Shown here one piece after another: positions 19,038 through 28,365 of a DNA stretch of 64,000 nucleotides; position 1 is the first letter of the stretch; the number at the start of each line of letters is the position of its first letter. The notes under the pieces are model-generated. The model was given only the letters and a program-made list of their open reading frames with translations. It was not told the DNA's origin and searched no databases. The stretch is from Thermoanaerobaculia bacterium (lineage in GTDB: Bacteria > Acidobacteriota > Thermoanaerobaculia > Multivoradales > J023), in assembly GCA_030431255.1 (NCBI GenBank), contig JAUIJL010000010.1, positions 186,001 through 250,000 of the forward strand, given 5' to 3'. Made by a program: the position numbers and the translations under genes.

Positions 19038-21182
19038 ATGGCTTGGACGGCATCGCTCGCCGCATTGATCCTGGGGATTGCATATATCCACCTGTGGCGA
19101 GCGCGCCGCTCGCAGGTTCAAGAGCTGGCAGCAGAGCAGCACCGGCTTCAAGAGCTGTGCCGCCTGCGCGAGCAGACTTTGGCCGACACTTGCCTCGAGC
19201 TGCGGGCGCCCCTCTACGGCATGGTGGCGTTGGCGGAAGCCCTGCTCAACGCCGAAGCCGCCGGCTTTTCCGAAGAGGGGCGCGCCCACTTGGCCATGAT
19301 CGGGGCCACCGGTCGACGGCTGGGGGATGTGGTCAGCGAGGTGGTCGACACCTCCAAGGTCAAAGAGGGGCGGCTAGTGCTCGATCGCCGCTCGACCGAT
19401 CTCAGAATCTGCCTGGAAATGGTGGTCACGCTGTCGCGCCCCTTGGCGGAACAGAAGGGTTTGACCCTGATCAGCGAGCTGCCCCGCGACCTGCCACCGG
19501 CCCACGCAGACCGCGTCCGGCTGTTGCAAATCCTGCAGAATCTCATTTCGGGTGCCATCGAGGCCACCCATGAAGGATGGATCGAGGTCTCGGCAAAGGT
19601 CGAGCACCGTGACCTGATGGTGATCGTCTCCACCCCTTCCGCTACCTCCCAGCTTTCACCTCAGAATCAACACTTGGCTGACGGCTCTCCAGCGAGCCAG
19701 GGGTCCGGAACGGGCGGCAAGAGTCCCGTAGCGCCGACCCGCTCGGGGCCCTCCCGCGCTGAAACCGGGTCGGAATCCATCGGTCGAGGCTCGTTCATCC
19801 ATCAGCTGGTGACCCTGCACGACGGATGGATCTGGTCGGAATCGGGGCCTCCGGGTCGCCGCTATCTCATTCTCACCTTGCCCATGTCCGACGTCAGCCC
19901 GGTGCCCTTCCAACACTCGGAGATTCTCAGTCGGCTCCGCAGCGGCTCCACCGCGCGCCCAGGCCTTGCGCCACCCACCTCTCTTCAAACGACGGCCCCG
20001 GCGATTGGAGAGACCGACAGCCAAAGGTCCGACACGGGGATCTCCGCGCCGGTTGGGCTCAGCCACCAGATCTTGCCGGCCGACCTCGGGGGGCCCGACA
20101 CCATCCTGGTGATCGACGATGACCCCGGCGTCCGCAACATCCTGTGCAGCCAGCTCGGTGCGTCCGGGCTCAACACCGTTCAAGCCGCCGACGGTCAAAG
20201 CGCCCTCGAGCTGCTCGCGGACTGCTCCTTTGACCTGGTGATCCTCGACGTGCGCATGCCGGGCATGTCCGGTTTCGATGTGTGCCGCTCGATCCGTGGC
20301 CAAGAAGCCTTGCAGGATCTGCCGATCATTTTTCTCACCGGTTTGGGTCAGGCCGAAGACCTCATCGCCGGCTTCGCAGTGGGGGCCAACGATTATCTGG
20401 TCAAACCGGTCTCCCACGGCGACCTGCTGGCGCGGGTCAAAATCCATCTCACCAGCGCTTCCGCCACCTCCTACCGTCGCCGGTTGCGGCTCGCCGTCCA
20501 GACCTACCAAGAAGAACGAGAGCTGCGCCGTCAGCTTTTCGAGGTCCGCGAGCGGGAACGCCGACGTTTGGCCCAGGAGCTACACGATGGGCCGATTCAA
20601 GATCTCCACGCACTGGCCCTACGGCTCAAAGGCGCCGACTCGACGCCCGAAGCCACGGACCTAAAAACCGTCACCGCCGATCTTCGGTCGATTTGCACCG
20701 AGCTTCGTCCCCCCGCGCTCATGGTCGGCGGATTGGCCAGCTCGATTCGCGCCCACGTCGCCAAAATTCTGGAGCGGGAGCCCGACCGGGTCATTGCGCT
20801 CGACTTGATGGACGACCGGCAGCAGCTCACCGAGGACACCCGCCTCCACCTGTTCAGAATCTGCCAGGAGACCCTCTCTAACGCCATCCAACATGCCGAC
20901 GCGCAGCGCATCGAGCTGTGCTTCGAGCTCGATGCCGAGGGCTGCACCTTGGAGATTCGCGACGACGGATGCGGCTTCGAGGTGCCGAAGCGGTGGGTCG
21001 ACCTGGCCCGACGAGAGCGCTTCGGGCTGGTGGGAATCGTCGAGCGCACGGAGGCCATCGGCGGCAACCTCGACCTCCGCTCCAGCCCGGGCGAAGGCAC
21101 CACCATTCGAATCGACATCTCCCACGGCGCTCTCGACATGATGGAAGACGAGCCGTCCTCGATATCCGAGCTGGAGCATTGA
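19038..21182 (+). CDS. Hybrid sensor kinase: degenerate HisKA unit, receiver, NarL-type kinase
   Basis: 714 aa with one N-terminal membrane helix (residues about 2-20). Residues 40-280 look like a HisKA/HATPase unit but the phospho-acceptor region reads [11 protein letters not shown], where families have SHELRTPL. The N-box is also altered ([16 protein letters not shown]). A receiver follows ([24 protein letters not shown] with acceptor Asp, DYLVKPVS). The C-terminus is an apparently intact NarX/LiaS-type kinase: [54 protein letters not shown]. The cognate regulator gene starts one base after the stop. The intact C-terminal kinase probably signals, with the front half as input. Confidence 0.85.
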   Translation: MAWTASLAALILGIAYIHLWRARRSQVQELAAEQHRLQELCRLREQTLADTCLELRAPLYGMVALAEALLNAEAAGFSEEGRAHLAMIGATGRRLGDVVSEVVDTSKVKEGRLVLDRRSTDLRICLEMVVTLSRPLAEQKGLTLISELPRDLPPAHADRVRLLQILQNLISGAIEATHEGWIEVSAKVEHRDLMVIVSTPSATSQLSPQNQHLADGSPASQGSGTGGKSPVAPTRSGPSRAETGSESIGRGSFIHQLVTLHDGWIWSESGPPGRRYLILTLPMSDVSPVPFQHSEILSRLRSGSTARPGLAPPTSLQTTAPAIGETDSQRSDTGISAPVGLSHQILPADLGGPDTILVIDDDPGVRNILCSQLGASGLNTVQAADGQSALELLADCSFDLVILDVRMPGMSGFDVCRSIRGQEALQDLPIIFLTGLGQAEDLIAGFAVGANDYLVKPVSHGDLLARVKIHLTSASATSYRRRLRLAVQTYQEERELRRQLFEVRERERRRLAQELHDGPIQDLHALALRLKGADSTPEATDLKTVTADLRSICTELRPPALMVGGLASSIRAHVAKILEREPDRVIALDLMDDRQQLTEDTRLHLFRICQETLSNAIQHADAQRIELCFELDAEGCTLEIRDDGCGFEVPKRWVDLARRERFGLVGIVERTEAIGGNLDLRSSPGEGTTIRIDISHGALDMMEDEPSSISELEH

Positions 21183-21183
21183 C

Positions 21184-21837
21184 ATGAAATCCATTCGAGT
21201 CTTGATGGCCGACGACCACCCGGTATTCCGCGCCGGCATGCGCTCGCTGCTCGAAACCCCGGACGACATCGAGGTGGTGGGCGAAGCCAACGACGGCGAG
21301 GAGGCCTTGCGGCTGGTCGCCGAGCTCCGACCCGACATCTTGTTGTTGGATATCGAAATGCCGGGGCTCAACGGCGTGGAGGTGGTGGATCGCCTCAACC
21401 GAGAGCCGGCCGCCTTCAGAGTCTTGGTCTTGAGCGCCTTCGACGATGAAGCCTATATTTCGAATCTGCTCGCCAAGGGAGTGTCCGGCTATCTCACCAA
21501 GGCCGAGGCCGGCGACGTCATCGTCGACGCCGTGCGCCAGGTGGCTCAGGGTGAGGAAGGTTGGCTGAGCCGCAGCATCCGCACCAAAGTGATGGCCCTG
21601 CACCGTCAACGGGAGTCGAGCCCGGAGCGCCTGCTCAGCGGGCGTGAGCTCGATGTGCTACGCCTTCTGGCCGCCGGTCAGAGCAACAAGGAAATCGCGT
21701 CCGAGCTCAACATCTCGTCCAGCACGGTCAAAAACCACCTCTCCAACATCTATCCCAAGCTCGGTGTCCACTCCCGGGTCGAAGCCGTGCTCCAAGTCCA
21801 ACGCCACGGCCTCGACAAATACACCGGGTCCAGCTGA
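21184..21837 (+). CDS. LuxR/NarL-family response regulator
   Basis: 217 aa with an N-terminal receiver ([13 protein letters not shown], acceptor Asp in [30 protein letters not shown]). A C-terminal LuxR-type helix-turn-helix follows ([40 protein letters not shown]). It is the likely partner of the overlapping-operon hybrid kinase. The last seven codons (DKYTGSS) and the stop lie in a 31-bp sequence repeated at 28330-28360 on the far side of the Rhs element. The usual family end would be close to RHGL, so the tail may have been altered when that element arrived. Confidence 0.93.
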   Translation: MKSIRVLMADDHPVFRAGMRSLLETPDDIEVVGEANDGEEALRLVAELRPDILLLDIEMPGLNGVEVVDRLNREPAAFRVLVLSAFDDEAYISNLLAKGVSGYLTKAEAGDVIVDAVRQVAQGEEGWLSRSIRTKVMALHRQRESSPERLLSGRELDVLRLLAAGQSNKEIASELNISSSTVKNHLSNIYPKLGVHSRVEAVLQVQRHGLDKYTGSS

Positions 21838-21842
21838 TCCGC
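21812..21842. repeat. Left copy of 31-bp direct repeat bracketing the Rhs element
   Basis: Matches 28330-28360 at 30 of 31 positions in the same orientation; the only difference is A versus G at the eighth base. This copy covers the last codons and stop of the response-regulator gene. The arrangement resembles attL/attR or a target duplication at the 3' end of a gene, but no integrase or transposase is present. Confidence 0.75.
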
Positions 21843-21884
21843 AGGTGATCTCTCCTCGGCCGGTTAAACCGGACAGAATCACCA

Positions 21885-22005
21885 GCCCAACTATTTATCG
21901 ACAAGAACCGCCCCAACCCAGGATCCAACCAGCGGGCGCGGTGATACCCAGGCACACTGCCAACCTCGGCTCGCCGGTAAATCCATAGTTCCGGCTCGGC
22001 GCCTC
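21885..22005 (-). pseudogene. Decayed remnant of an rhs core end
   Basis: Read on the minus strand this short stretch gives NYGFTGEPRLAVCLG and then, after a one-base deletion, GYHRARWLDPGLGRFLSIN. The intact rhs gene encodes the near-identical AYGFTGEPRIAAGLG and GYHRARWLDFGAGRFLSVD at its core end (about 23350-23460). It is therefore a frameshifted fragment of a second Rhs core end, lying beyond the tip/GTPase module, as expected if a new tip module was inserted into an older rhs gene. No toxin tip remains attached to it. Confidence 0.75.
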
Positions 22006-22027
22006 CTCCTGAGCCCTTGTAATTCGG

Positions 22028-22630
22028 CTACGGCCTACGTGACTTCCCCTTGTCTACGTCGGCCAGGACACCAAGCAAGCGCGATTTGAATGTTGAAATC
22101 CCTTGACGCGTCTTACAAGACACCGTCAACATTTTCATTGGAGGAATCTCCAAGGCTACAGCTAGTTCGTCGAAAGAACAGATGTTCGGCAAATCCGACT
22201 TATTGGCTACAAATAGAAATTCTTCCGGCTGCCAAGATCGCCCAATTTCAGTAAAAAGAGCTTTCCACTGTTGGAGAGAACGTTTGTTTTGATCTAACAT
22301 CGCTCGTTGGTGATCGAGAATGAAAATAACGACATCTGCTGCTGACAGAAAATGCTGCTGTTCAAGATACCCTTTGTTGATTTTCACGAGCTGTTCGAAG
22401 GTGCTAACGTGGCGCGCTCCTGCCAAACCGATCCGTGCGAACACAATCGCTCGGCCCTCTATTTTCGGATCATGGACCCGGAGATATAGCATGTTCGACG
22501 ATGGCTCGTTCTGGGTTTCAGTTTCCCAAATGCCCGAGAGGGCATCGAGAAAAGTGGTCTTCCCGGAAAGAATAGTCCCTATGACAGCGACATTGTATTC
22601 CTTGTTCTCTTCCAATTTATTGCCACTCAT
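22028..22630 (-). CDS. MglA-like small GTPase linked to the Rhs tip
   Basis: A 200-aa Ras-superfamily-like G protein. It has the P-loop GTILSGKTT (residues 18-26), ADVVIFILDHQ as in MglA-type proteins, the G4 motif NKSDLPN (143-149) and a G5-like TVSCKT. Switch II (IGLAGARHV) lacks the usual Asp and catalytic Gln, so hydrolysis may be unusual. The ATG overlaps the rhs stop (ATGA) with GGAGG nine bases upstream, so it is translated with the toxin tip. Its AT-rich composition matches that tip and not the rest of the window. Position fits an immunity or partner gene; direct evidence for immunity is lacking. An independent MglA-like regulator is the alternative. Confidence 0.8.
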   Translation of the reverse strand: MSGNKLEENKEYNVAVIGTILSGKTTFLDALSGIWETETQNEPSSNMLYLRVHDPKIEGRAIVFARIGLAGARHVSTFEQLVKINKGYLEQQHFLSAADVVIFILDHQRAMLDQNKRSLQQWKALFTEIGRSWQPEEFLFVANKSDLPNICSFDELAVALEIPPMKMLTVSCKTRQGISTFKSRLLGVLADVDKGKSRRP

Positions 22631-25600
22631 TTGATAGCACCTCCGATCATCAAAAGGACTTCATCTGCGCCGCCTGAGATCGATTCCTTAAACAGATCCA
22701 CTGAGTCGAACACTCTATTGAGAAGCGGATCTATGACTGTTCCATCTTTCATAAGAACTCCAGCGTGAAAATCAAATCCTTCTCCTGAAACGACTACTCC
22801 CTTGGAAGTGGGTAAGAACCTGTCGGATTTAGGAAGGAGATAGATAACTTCATTCGCATCAGGAAGCTGAGAGAGCACTTTTTGAGCAAGAAGCCGGCAA
22901 TCAATTGAGCAAGTTTCAGAGGCCACTCGTATGGCATTCGCCCTTGCAGAATCTCGAACCGGACTACCCAATCGAAACAGACGTGCAGACAATCGGGTAG
23001 TTAGCCTGATTATCGAGCTGGGACTTCCAGACTTAAGGACCTGCAGGATAAAGCGAGCAAATCCGAGGAGCGCCAAACCAGATACAACCAGACCACTGAG
23101 AAGAATCGGCAGTATGTTGGCAAAAAGTACATCTTGAAGAGAAAGATCCCCCTTTCTCTCCGCCCCCTGCAACAGCAAACCTCCAATACCCCCCTGAATC
23201 GAAACAAGGGCTGAGCGGATGCCGTTTACAATCGATAGCTCAGCTAAACCAACAGAGAACAACCCGCTTGGATCCACAAGGGATGATGGAATTTGCTGAG
23301 AATAGACGTATCGATTAAGAGTAGCCGGCTGGTTTCGGATTCCTGTAAAAGCATCCACCGACAAAAATCTACCCGCCCCGAAATCCAACCATCTCGCCCG
23401 GTGATAGCCCAAACCCGCCGCGATCCTCGGTTCGCCAGTGAATCCATACGCTCGGCTTGACGCTCCCAAGCTTCTCCCGAACGCCGAGTAGTCCAACCGC
23501 TCGACCATCCCACCCGACGCATCCGTTAGACCGCGCACGCTCCCCAGGCCGTCCCGGAGGTAATAGCGCTCCTCAGGACCGTCTCGGCTGAGGCCGAGCA
23601 GCTGGTCGCCTGCTCGCACATAGACAGCTTCCGCGCCCGCGCCGCTGAGCTCCGTGACGACATGACTCAGCCAACCGCTGTCGTCCACCAGATAGCCCGT
23701 GGTGTCGGTCTGACCGCCGACCGTCTCCGTGCTTTTCACCCGATTGCCGTTGACGTCGTAGGTGGTCTCGACTTTGACGCCTTTGGTGGTCTCCACTTCC
23801 AGTAGGCGATCCTCGGACCACCATTGATAGGACCGTCCCGGCTCCGGCCAGATCTCCGGCTGTTTCTTGATCCGACCGCCGCGATCCCACTCGACCCGCT
23901 GGCCGTTGTGTTGGACCATGCGGTCCCGGCTGTCGTAGGCGTAGCCCTGGATCAGCGGCGGGCCACTGGATTCTTGGAGGTTGGAGAGCAGACGATTTCC
24001 TACCGGGTCGTATTGGAAATCTTCTTGGTAGACCAGACCGTCGGCATTGGTCACTTTGTCCTGGGTTAATCGCCAAAGATCGTCGTAGCGGTAAGCGCGG
24101 ACGGTGCCGTCAAACTCGTCGATTTGGGTGCGATGGCCGGTCTTGGCCATGGTGTAGTGGTAGCTCTGGAGAATCTGCCCCACCGGGTCCCGGGTGATCA
24201 GGTCTTCGAGACGGCTCTGGCTGTCGTAGATCCAGGTGGTGGTAACGCCGTTGGGATATTCCAGATGCTCGGCTTGGCTGTTGCCGTTGTATTGGTAGGT
24301 GTAGACCCCGCCGTTCGGATCGGTGACGGTTCGGATTCGGTTGAGGACGTCGTGGGTGTAGCTGGTGGTGAAGGTCTGATCGCCGATGTTGGCGGTGAGG
24401 GACGCTCGGTTTCCCGCCGCGTCGTACCCGTATTCAAGGCTATGGCCGGTGGGGTCGGTTTTCTTCGTAAGGCGATCCCGATCGTCGTAAGAGTAGAGGG
24501 TGAGGCCTCGCGGATCCTGGGCTGTGGCTTGGCGGCCGGTTTTGGTGTAGGTGAACGAGTGGACGGTGTCGTCGGAGTATTTGCGCTCCAACAAGCGGCC
24601 GAGCTCGTCGTAGGTGAATTTCTTCACCGCGCCCGTGAACGACTGATGAACCTTCAGGGTGCCGTCGAGGTCGTAGGAGAAGTGCTCTTTGGCCCCGTCG
24701 GGCAAGATGCGGGTGATCTGCCGGCCCCGGTTGTCATACTCGAAACGAGTGGTGTGGCCGTTGGCGTCGGTTTGGGCGATGAAATTTCCCAGCTCGTCAT
24801 AGCCGTAGCTGGTGATCTGGTTGAGGGCGTCTTTGACCGACTTCAACCTGCCGACGTCGTCGTAGAAATATTCGGTTTTCTTGCGTTCTTGATCCCAGAC
24901 CTCCTTGCGGCGGCCCAGGGCGTCGTAGACGGTCTCGACCTTGCTTTGATCGTGGGAGATCACGAACCGCTGACGGCCGACTTCGTCATATTGATAGGTG
25001 GTGGTGAATTCCCGCGGGTCGGTGACCGATTCTAGACGGCCCGCATCGTCGTAGACGTAGATGGTCTCCTGATCGAGCGCGTCGATCACCTTGGTCCGGC
25101 GGCCGGCGTCGTCGTAGACGTAGCGCGTCGGGTGGCCTCGCTCGTCGATGACCTTCACTAAGCGGCCGGCACGGTCGTATTCGTTCGTGACTGTTGGCTC
25201 GTCTGGGCCGGGATAGGTGGTGGTTAGCAGGCGACCCGCCGGGTCGTAGGTATAGCGGGTGATCCGGCCCAGCTGGTCGACGGAGGCGATGGTGCGGCCC
25301 TCGGCGTCGAAATGGTTACGGGTGTGCGTGCGGTCGGCGTAGATCACCTGCGCTAAGCGACCCTGCTCGTCGTATTCCTGAATCGTCGTCCGGCCCCGTT
25401 CGTCGATTTGCTGGGTGACCCGGCCAAGCAGGTCGTACACGGTTTTCGTGGAAGTGCCGTCCGGGGCGGTGACGGTGACCACCCGGTCTAAATCATCATA
25501 TTGGTAGCGGGTGACTAGGGTTTCGAGCCCGCCGTTCCGCAGGGTGCGGGTGGTGGTGGAGGTCAGCCGATTGCCGTGGTCGTCGTAGGTGTGACTGGTG

Positions 25601-28272
25601 GAATGACCGAGGGCGTCGGTTTCCTTCTCCAAGTTGCCGTATGCGTCAACTTTGAACGAGGTCACGTGATCCAAGGCATCGGTGATGGAGCTCAGCTCGC
25701 CGCGGCTGTTGTAGGCGAAATCTGTCTGAATATCCAACGCGTCGCGCGTCCATTCCAGCTCGCCGTTGGCCTTGTAGAGATTGGTGGTCGTGTGATTCAG
25801 CGGATCCGTGATCGTTTCCGGTAGGCCGAGGTCGTGGTAGGTGAACGACGTGACCTCGTTGAGGGGGTCTTTGATCGATTTCAGGTCGTTGGAGCCGAAA
25901 TACTCATAGGTCGTGGTGTGACCCAGGTCGTTCTTTTCCGTGCGCAGGAGATCGCGGTCGTAGGTGCGGGTGGTTTTCTCGCCGTTCTCGTTGATCTCTA
26001 GCGTCACGTTGCCGCGCGGGTCGTATTCCATCACCCGGGTGAAGCCGAGCCGGTTGGTGATCACCTCGCGACGACCTTCCAGGTCGTGATCGAAGAGCAT
26101 CTCGCGACCGGAAGCGTCGATCATTTTCACCATGCGGCCGTTTTCGCCGTATTCCGTGCGCACGGCTCGGATGCCGTAAGCATTGTGGATGTTTTCGAGG
26201 TAGTGATCTCGGTAGGTGAAGCTGGTTTCGGCGCCGGCTCGGTCGGTGTGTTGGATTAGGTCGTTCTGCGAGTCATAGCTGTAGACGTTGCGGTTGCCCC
26301 TGGGATCGATGATCTCTTCGATTTTGCCGTCCGCGTCGCGGATGAATTCCACTCCGCGCCCGCTGGAATGGGTGATGCCGTCCGGCGTGATGTCCAGGGT
26401 GTTGCCGTGTAGGTCTTCCAGGTGGGTGACGCCGTCCTGGAGGTCCAGGTGGAAAATTCGGCCATCGCGGGTGGTGAGCTTGACGTCGTCGGGCACGAAG
26501 GGCTCTTGGGTATGGCGATCGAGCACGCCGTCGCTGTTGTTGGGGTAGAAAACCTCGGCATTGCCGAGGATTTCGAGGGTGGTGCCCGGCAACGGACCGT
26601 CGACCCACTCGAATTCCGCGTCGGCGATGCAGCCGCCGATCAGGGTGCTGGGGCGTTTGAGCGCTAGGCGGAAGCGATAGACCTCTTGATCGGAGAGTCG
26701 AATCGTCGTGAGGTGGCTTTTGGTCTCTTGGACCACCGAGCACGGCAGGCCCCACGGACCCGAGGTCGCCGGGATTTGCCAGCCGTCGCCCGGTGGACGG
26801 TTGTTTTGGTAGAAGCCTTGTCGGATGTCCAGCGTCCAGCCCACGCCGAAGTCACCGAGGCGCTGGTCGCGGCTGTCGTAGGTGCGGAGGATGCGGACGT
26901 CGAGACCTGACAAGGGGATCTGTAGATCTACGAAGCTGAGGGTGAAGTGGCCGATTTTCATCTGCCCATCGACGACGACGGAGATGCGGTCCTCGACGAT
27001 GCGTCCCAGACTGTCGACGGCTTCGAGCTTGATCTCGTGCAGGCCGTTGAGCAGCAGGGTCGGATCGAAGGGGGCAAGCTTCTCGCCCGCCCGAGGCTGG
27101 GAGCCGCGGGCCAGCTCTTGCCAATCGGTTTGACCGATCAGGCGGCTGGATACGCGCCAGAAATCGAGCATGGGGCTCGACACGTCGCCCAGTAAATCCG
27201 TGGGCTCGGTGACCTCGCTGAGGTCGATCGGTGTGGTGAACGCGACCGTCGGGGCGTCGCCCTGGTTGGGAATTTCTAGAGTCACGTCCTCGGTGACCAG
27301 AATCCAATAGCCCTTGCCGACCTCGAAGATTTGCAGGTCGTTGGCCCAATCCGGCACGGTGACGTCGTGGATGGCCCAGGGGTCCTCGGTGTCGGACGGA
27401 TCGTAGCCGTAGACCATCGAGTATTTGCCCCTGATGTCCTGGAGGGCGGTCTTGATGTGTCGGTCTTGGCCCGCTGGGAAGCCGATCAGATTCCAACCCG
27501 TGCACAGCTGCCACGACGTGGTGGCCGGGAGCTCACCCGTGGACGGCAGAGACCCGGCCGTAGTGGCGTCGAACCAGAGGCCTTGGGTCGGGCTGATGGT
27601 GGTGAGGGTCGAGCCGCCCGGGTTAGACGGATCGTAGAGCTTCCATTTGTCGACCGAGGGGTCGCAGGCGTCGTAGAACCAGACGGTCGAATAGCTACCG
27701 TCGATGGGTGCGAAGACGTCGGACGGGGAGCTCGGGGACGGCGTTTCTGGGATCGAGATCAGGTTCCACGACGGCAGGAACGGGATCGTGTCCAGATCGG
27801 CTTTGGTGAAGGCAGTCGGTCTGGTGGCCTTGCTGACCGTCCTGGTGCCGTCCGTGCCGGAATCGACGCTCGGGGGCGATGGTGGCGTCGGTCGGTCCGC
27901 CGGGACTTGGACGGCGAAGACCGTGGACGCGAGGGCTGCCGGAATGGGTGCCAGGTGTTTGGACGGGGTCAGGCGTGTCGACGGACCCTCCGTTTTGGAC
28001 GAGTGAGCTGGTGCCGGGTGTTTCGACGGGGCCCCCGTCGACGACGACCCAATCAGATCGTCCAGATGCTCGGCGATCTGACGCTCGATCCTCTTTTGCT
28101 CCCGCGTCTTCTCGTCGGCCACGGCTTGAGCACGGGCTTCAATGGCTTGCCGCTCACCGGCGATTTCCTGAAGGGCGAGGATCGGCGGACCGTAGAGTCC
28201 CAACCACAGGCAGAAGAGCTGCACGGCGAATGGTTTCAGCTGTTGTCCAGAATCCGAGGGCATCATATCCAT
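22627..28272 (-). CDS. Rhs/YD-repeat polymorphic toxin with papain-like C-terminal tip
   Basis: 1881 aa. Residues 14-35 are hydrophobic (signal-like), followed by a Pro/Ser/Thr-rich linker and a globular region to about 480. A long array of YD repeats (DELGR, YDDAGR types) runs to about 1650, ending with the Rhs core-closing motif VDPSGLF near 1670. The 209-residue tip has a hydrophobic stretch (ILPILLSGLVVSGLALLGFA) and a candidate papain-fold catalytic set: Cys1792 (or Cys1788) in CSIDCRLLAQ, His1836 in FDFHAGVLMKDG and Asp1848 in VIDPLL. Such tips act as proteases or deamidases. GC drops sharply at the tip, typical of exchanged Rhs tips. The start has no clear ribosome site; ATGs at 28266 and 28263 are alternatives. 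Confidence 0.87.
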   Translation of the reverse strand: MDMMPSDSGQQLKPFAVQLFCLWLGLYGPPILALQEIAGERQAIEARAQAVADEKTREQKRIERQIAEHLDDLIGSSSTGAPSKHPAPAHSSKTEGPSTRLTPSKHLAPIPAALASTVFAVQVPADRPTPPSPPSVDSGTDGTRTVSKATRPTAFTKADLDTIPFLPSWNLISIPETPSPSSPSDVFAPIDGSYSTVWFYDACDPSVDKWKLYDPSNPGGSTLTTISPTQGLWFDATTAGSLPSTGELPATTSWQLCTGWNLIGFPAGQDRHIKTALQDIRGKYSMVYGYDPSDTEDPWAIHDVTVPDWANDLQIFEVGKGYWILVTEDVTLEIPNQGDAPTVAFTTPIDLSEVTEPTDLLGDVSSPMLDFWRVSSRLIGQTDWQELARGSQPRAGEKLAPFDPTLLLNGLHEIKLEAVDSLGRIVEDRISVVVDGQMKIGHFTLSFVDLQIPLSGLDVRILRTYDSRDQRLGDFGVGWTLDIRQGFYQNNRPPGDGWQIPATSGPWGLPCSVVQETKSHLTTIRLSDQEVYRFRLALKRPSTLIGGCIADAEFEWVDGPLPGTTLEILGNAEVFYPNNSDGVLDRHTQEPFVPDDVKLTTRDGRIFHLDLQDGVTHLEDLHGNTLDITPDGITHSSGRGVEFIRDADGKIEEIIDPRGNRNVYSYDSQNDLIQHTDRAGAETSFTYRDHYLENIHNAYGIRAVRTEYGENGRMVKMIDASGREMLFDHDLEGRREVITNRLGFTRVMEYDPRGNVTLEINENGEKTTRTYDRDLLRTEKNDLGHTTTYEYFGSNDLKSIKDPLNEVTSFTYHDLGLPETITDPLNHTTTNLYKANGELEWTRDALDIQTDFAYNSRGELSSITDALDHVTSFKVDAYGNLEKETDALGHSTSHTYDDHGNRLTSTTTRTLRNGGLETLVTRYQYDDLDRVVTVTAPDGTSTKTVYDLLGRVTQQIDERGRTTIQEYDEQGRLAQVIYADRTHTRNHFDAEGRTIASVDQLGRITRYTYDPAGRLLTTTYPGPDEPTVTNEYDRAGRLVKVIDERGHPTRYVYDDAGRRTKVIDALDQETIYVYDDAGRLESVTDPREFTTTYQYDEVGRQRFVISHDQSKVETVYDALGRRKEVWDQERKKTEYFYDDVGRLKSVKDALNQITSYGYDELGNFIAQTDANGHTTRFEYDNRGRQITRILPDGAKEHFSYDLDGTLKVHQSFTGAVKKFTYDELGRLLERKYSDDTVHSFTYTKTGRQATAQDPRGLTLYSYDDRDRLTKKTDPTGHSLEYGYDAAGNRASLTANIGDQTFTTSYTHDVLNRIRTVTDPNGGVYTYQYNGNSQAEHLEYPNGVTTTWIYDSQSRLEDLITRDPVGQILQSYHYTMAKTGHRTQIDEFDGTVRAYRYDDLWRLTQDKVTNADGLVYQEDFQYDPVGNRLLSNLQESSGPPLIQGYAYDSRDRMVQHNGQRVEWDRGGRIKKQPEIWPEPGRSYQWWSEDRLLEVETTKGVKVETTYDVNGNRVKSTETVGGQTDTTGYLVDDSGWLSHVVTELSGAGAEAVYVRAGDQLLGLSRDGPEERYYLRDGLGSVRGLTDASGGMVERLDYSAFGRSLGASSRAYGFTGEPRIAAGLGYHRARWLDFGAGRFLSVDAFTGIRNQPATLNRYVYSQQIPSSLVDPSGLFSVGLAELSIVNGIRSALVSIQGGIGGLLLQGAERKGDLSLQDVLFANILPILLSGLVVSGLALLGFARFILQVLKSGSPSSIIRLTTRLSARLFRLGSPVRDSARANAIRVASETCSIDCRLLAQKVLSQLPDANEVIYLLPKSDRFLPTSKGVVVSGEGFDFHAGVLMKDGTVIDPLLNRVFDSVDLFKESISGGADEVLLMIGGAIK

Positions 28273-28329
28273 CCACGAATTTTATCCGGCTAGGAAGACC
28301 AGGGTTAGCAGGCTCCACGGAATCTGAAA

Positions 28330-28360
28330 TCGACAAGTACACCGGGTCCAGCTGATCCGC
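28330..28360. repeat. Right copy of 31-bp direct repeat bracketing the Rhs element
   Basis: Same orientation as 21812-21842, 30/31 identical. It lies between the rhs start and the CHAT gene stop, in non-coding sequence. The pair delimits a segment of about 6.5 kb that holds the rhs gene, the GTPase gene and the rhs remnant. Confidence 0.75.
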
Positions 28361-28365
28361 CCGCC

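Noticed and set aside
23330-26300. Regularly spaced repeats that could suggest a CRISPR array or tandem DNA repeat
   Set aside because: They are the degenerate YD peptide repeats of the Rhs protein in one open frame, with no conserved DNA repeat or spacers.
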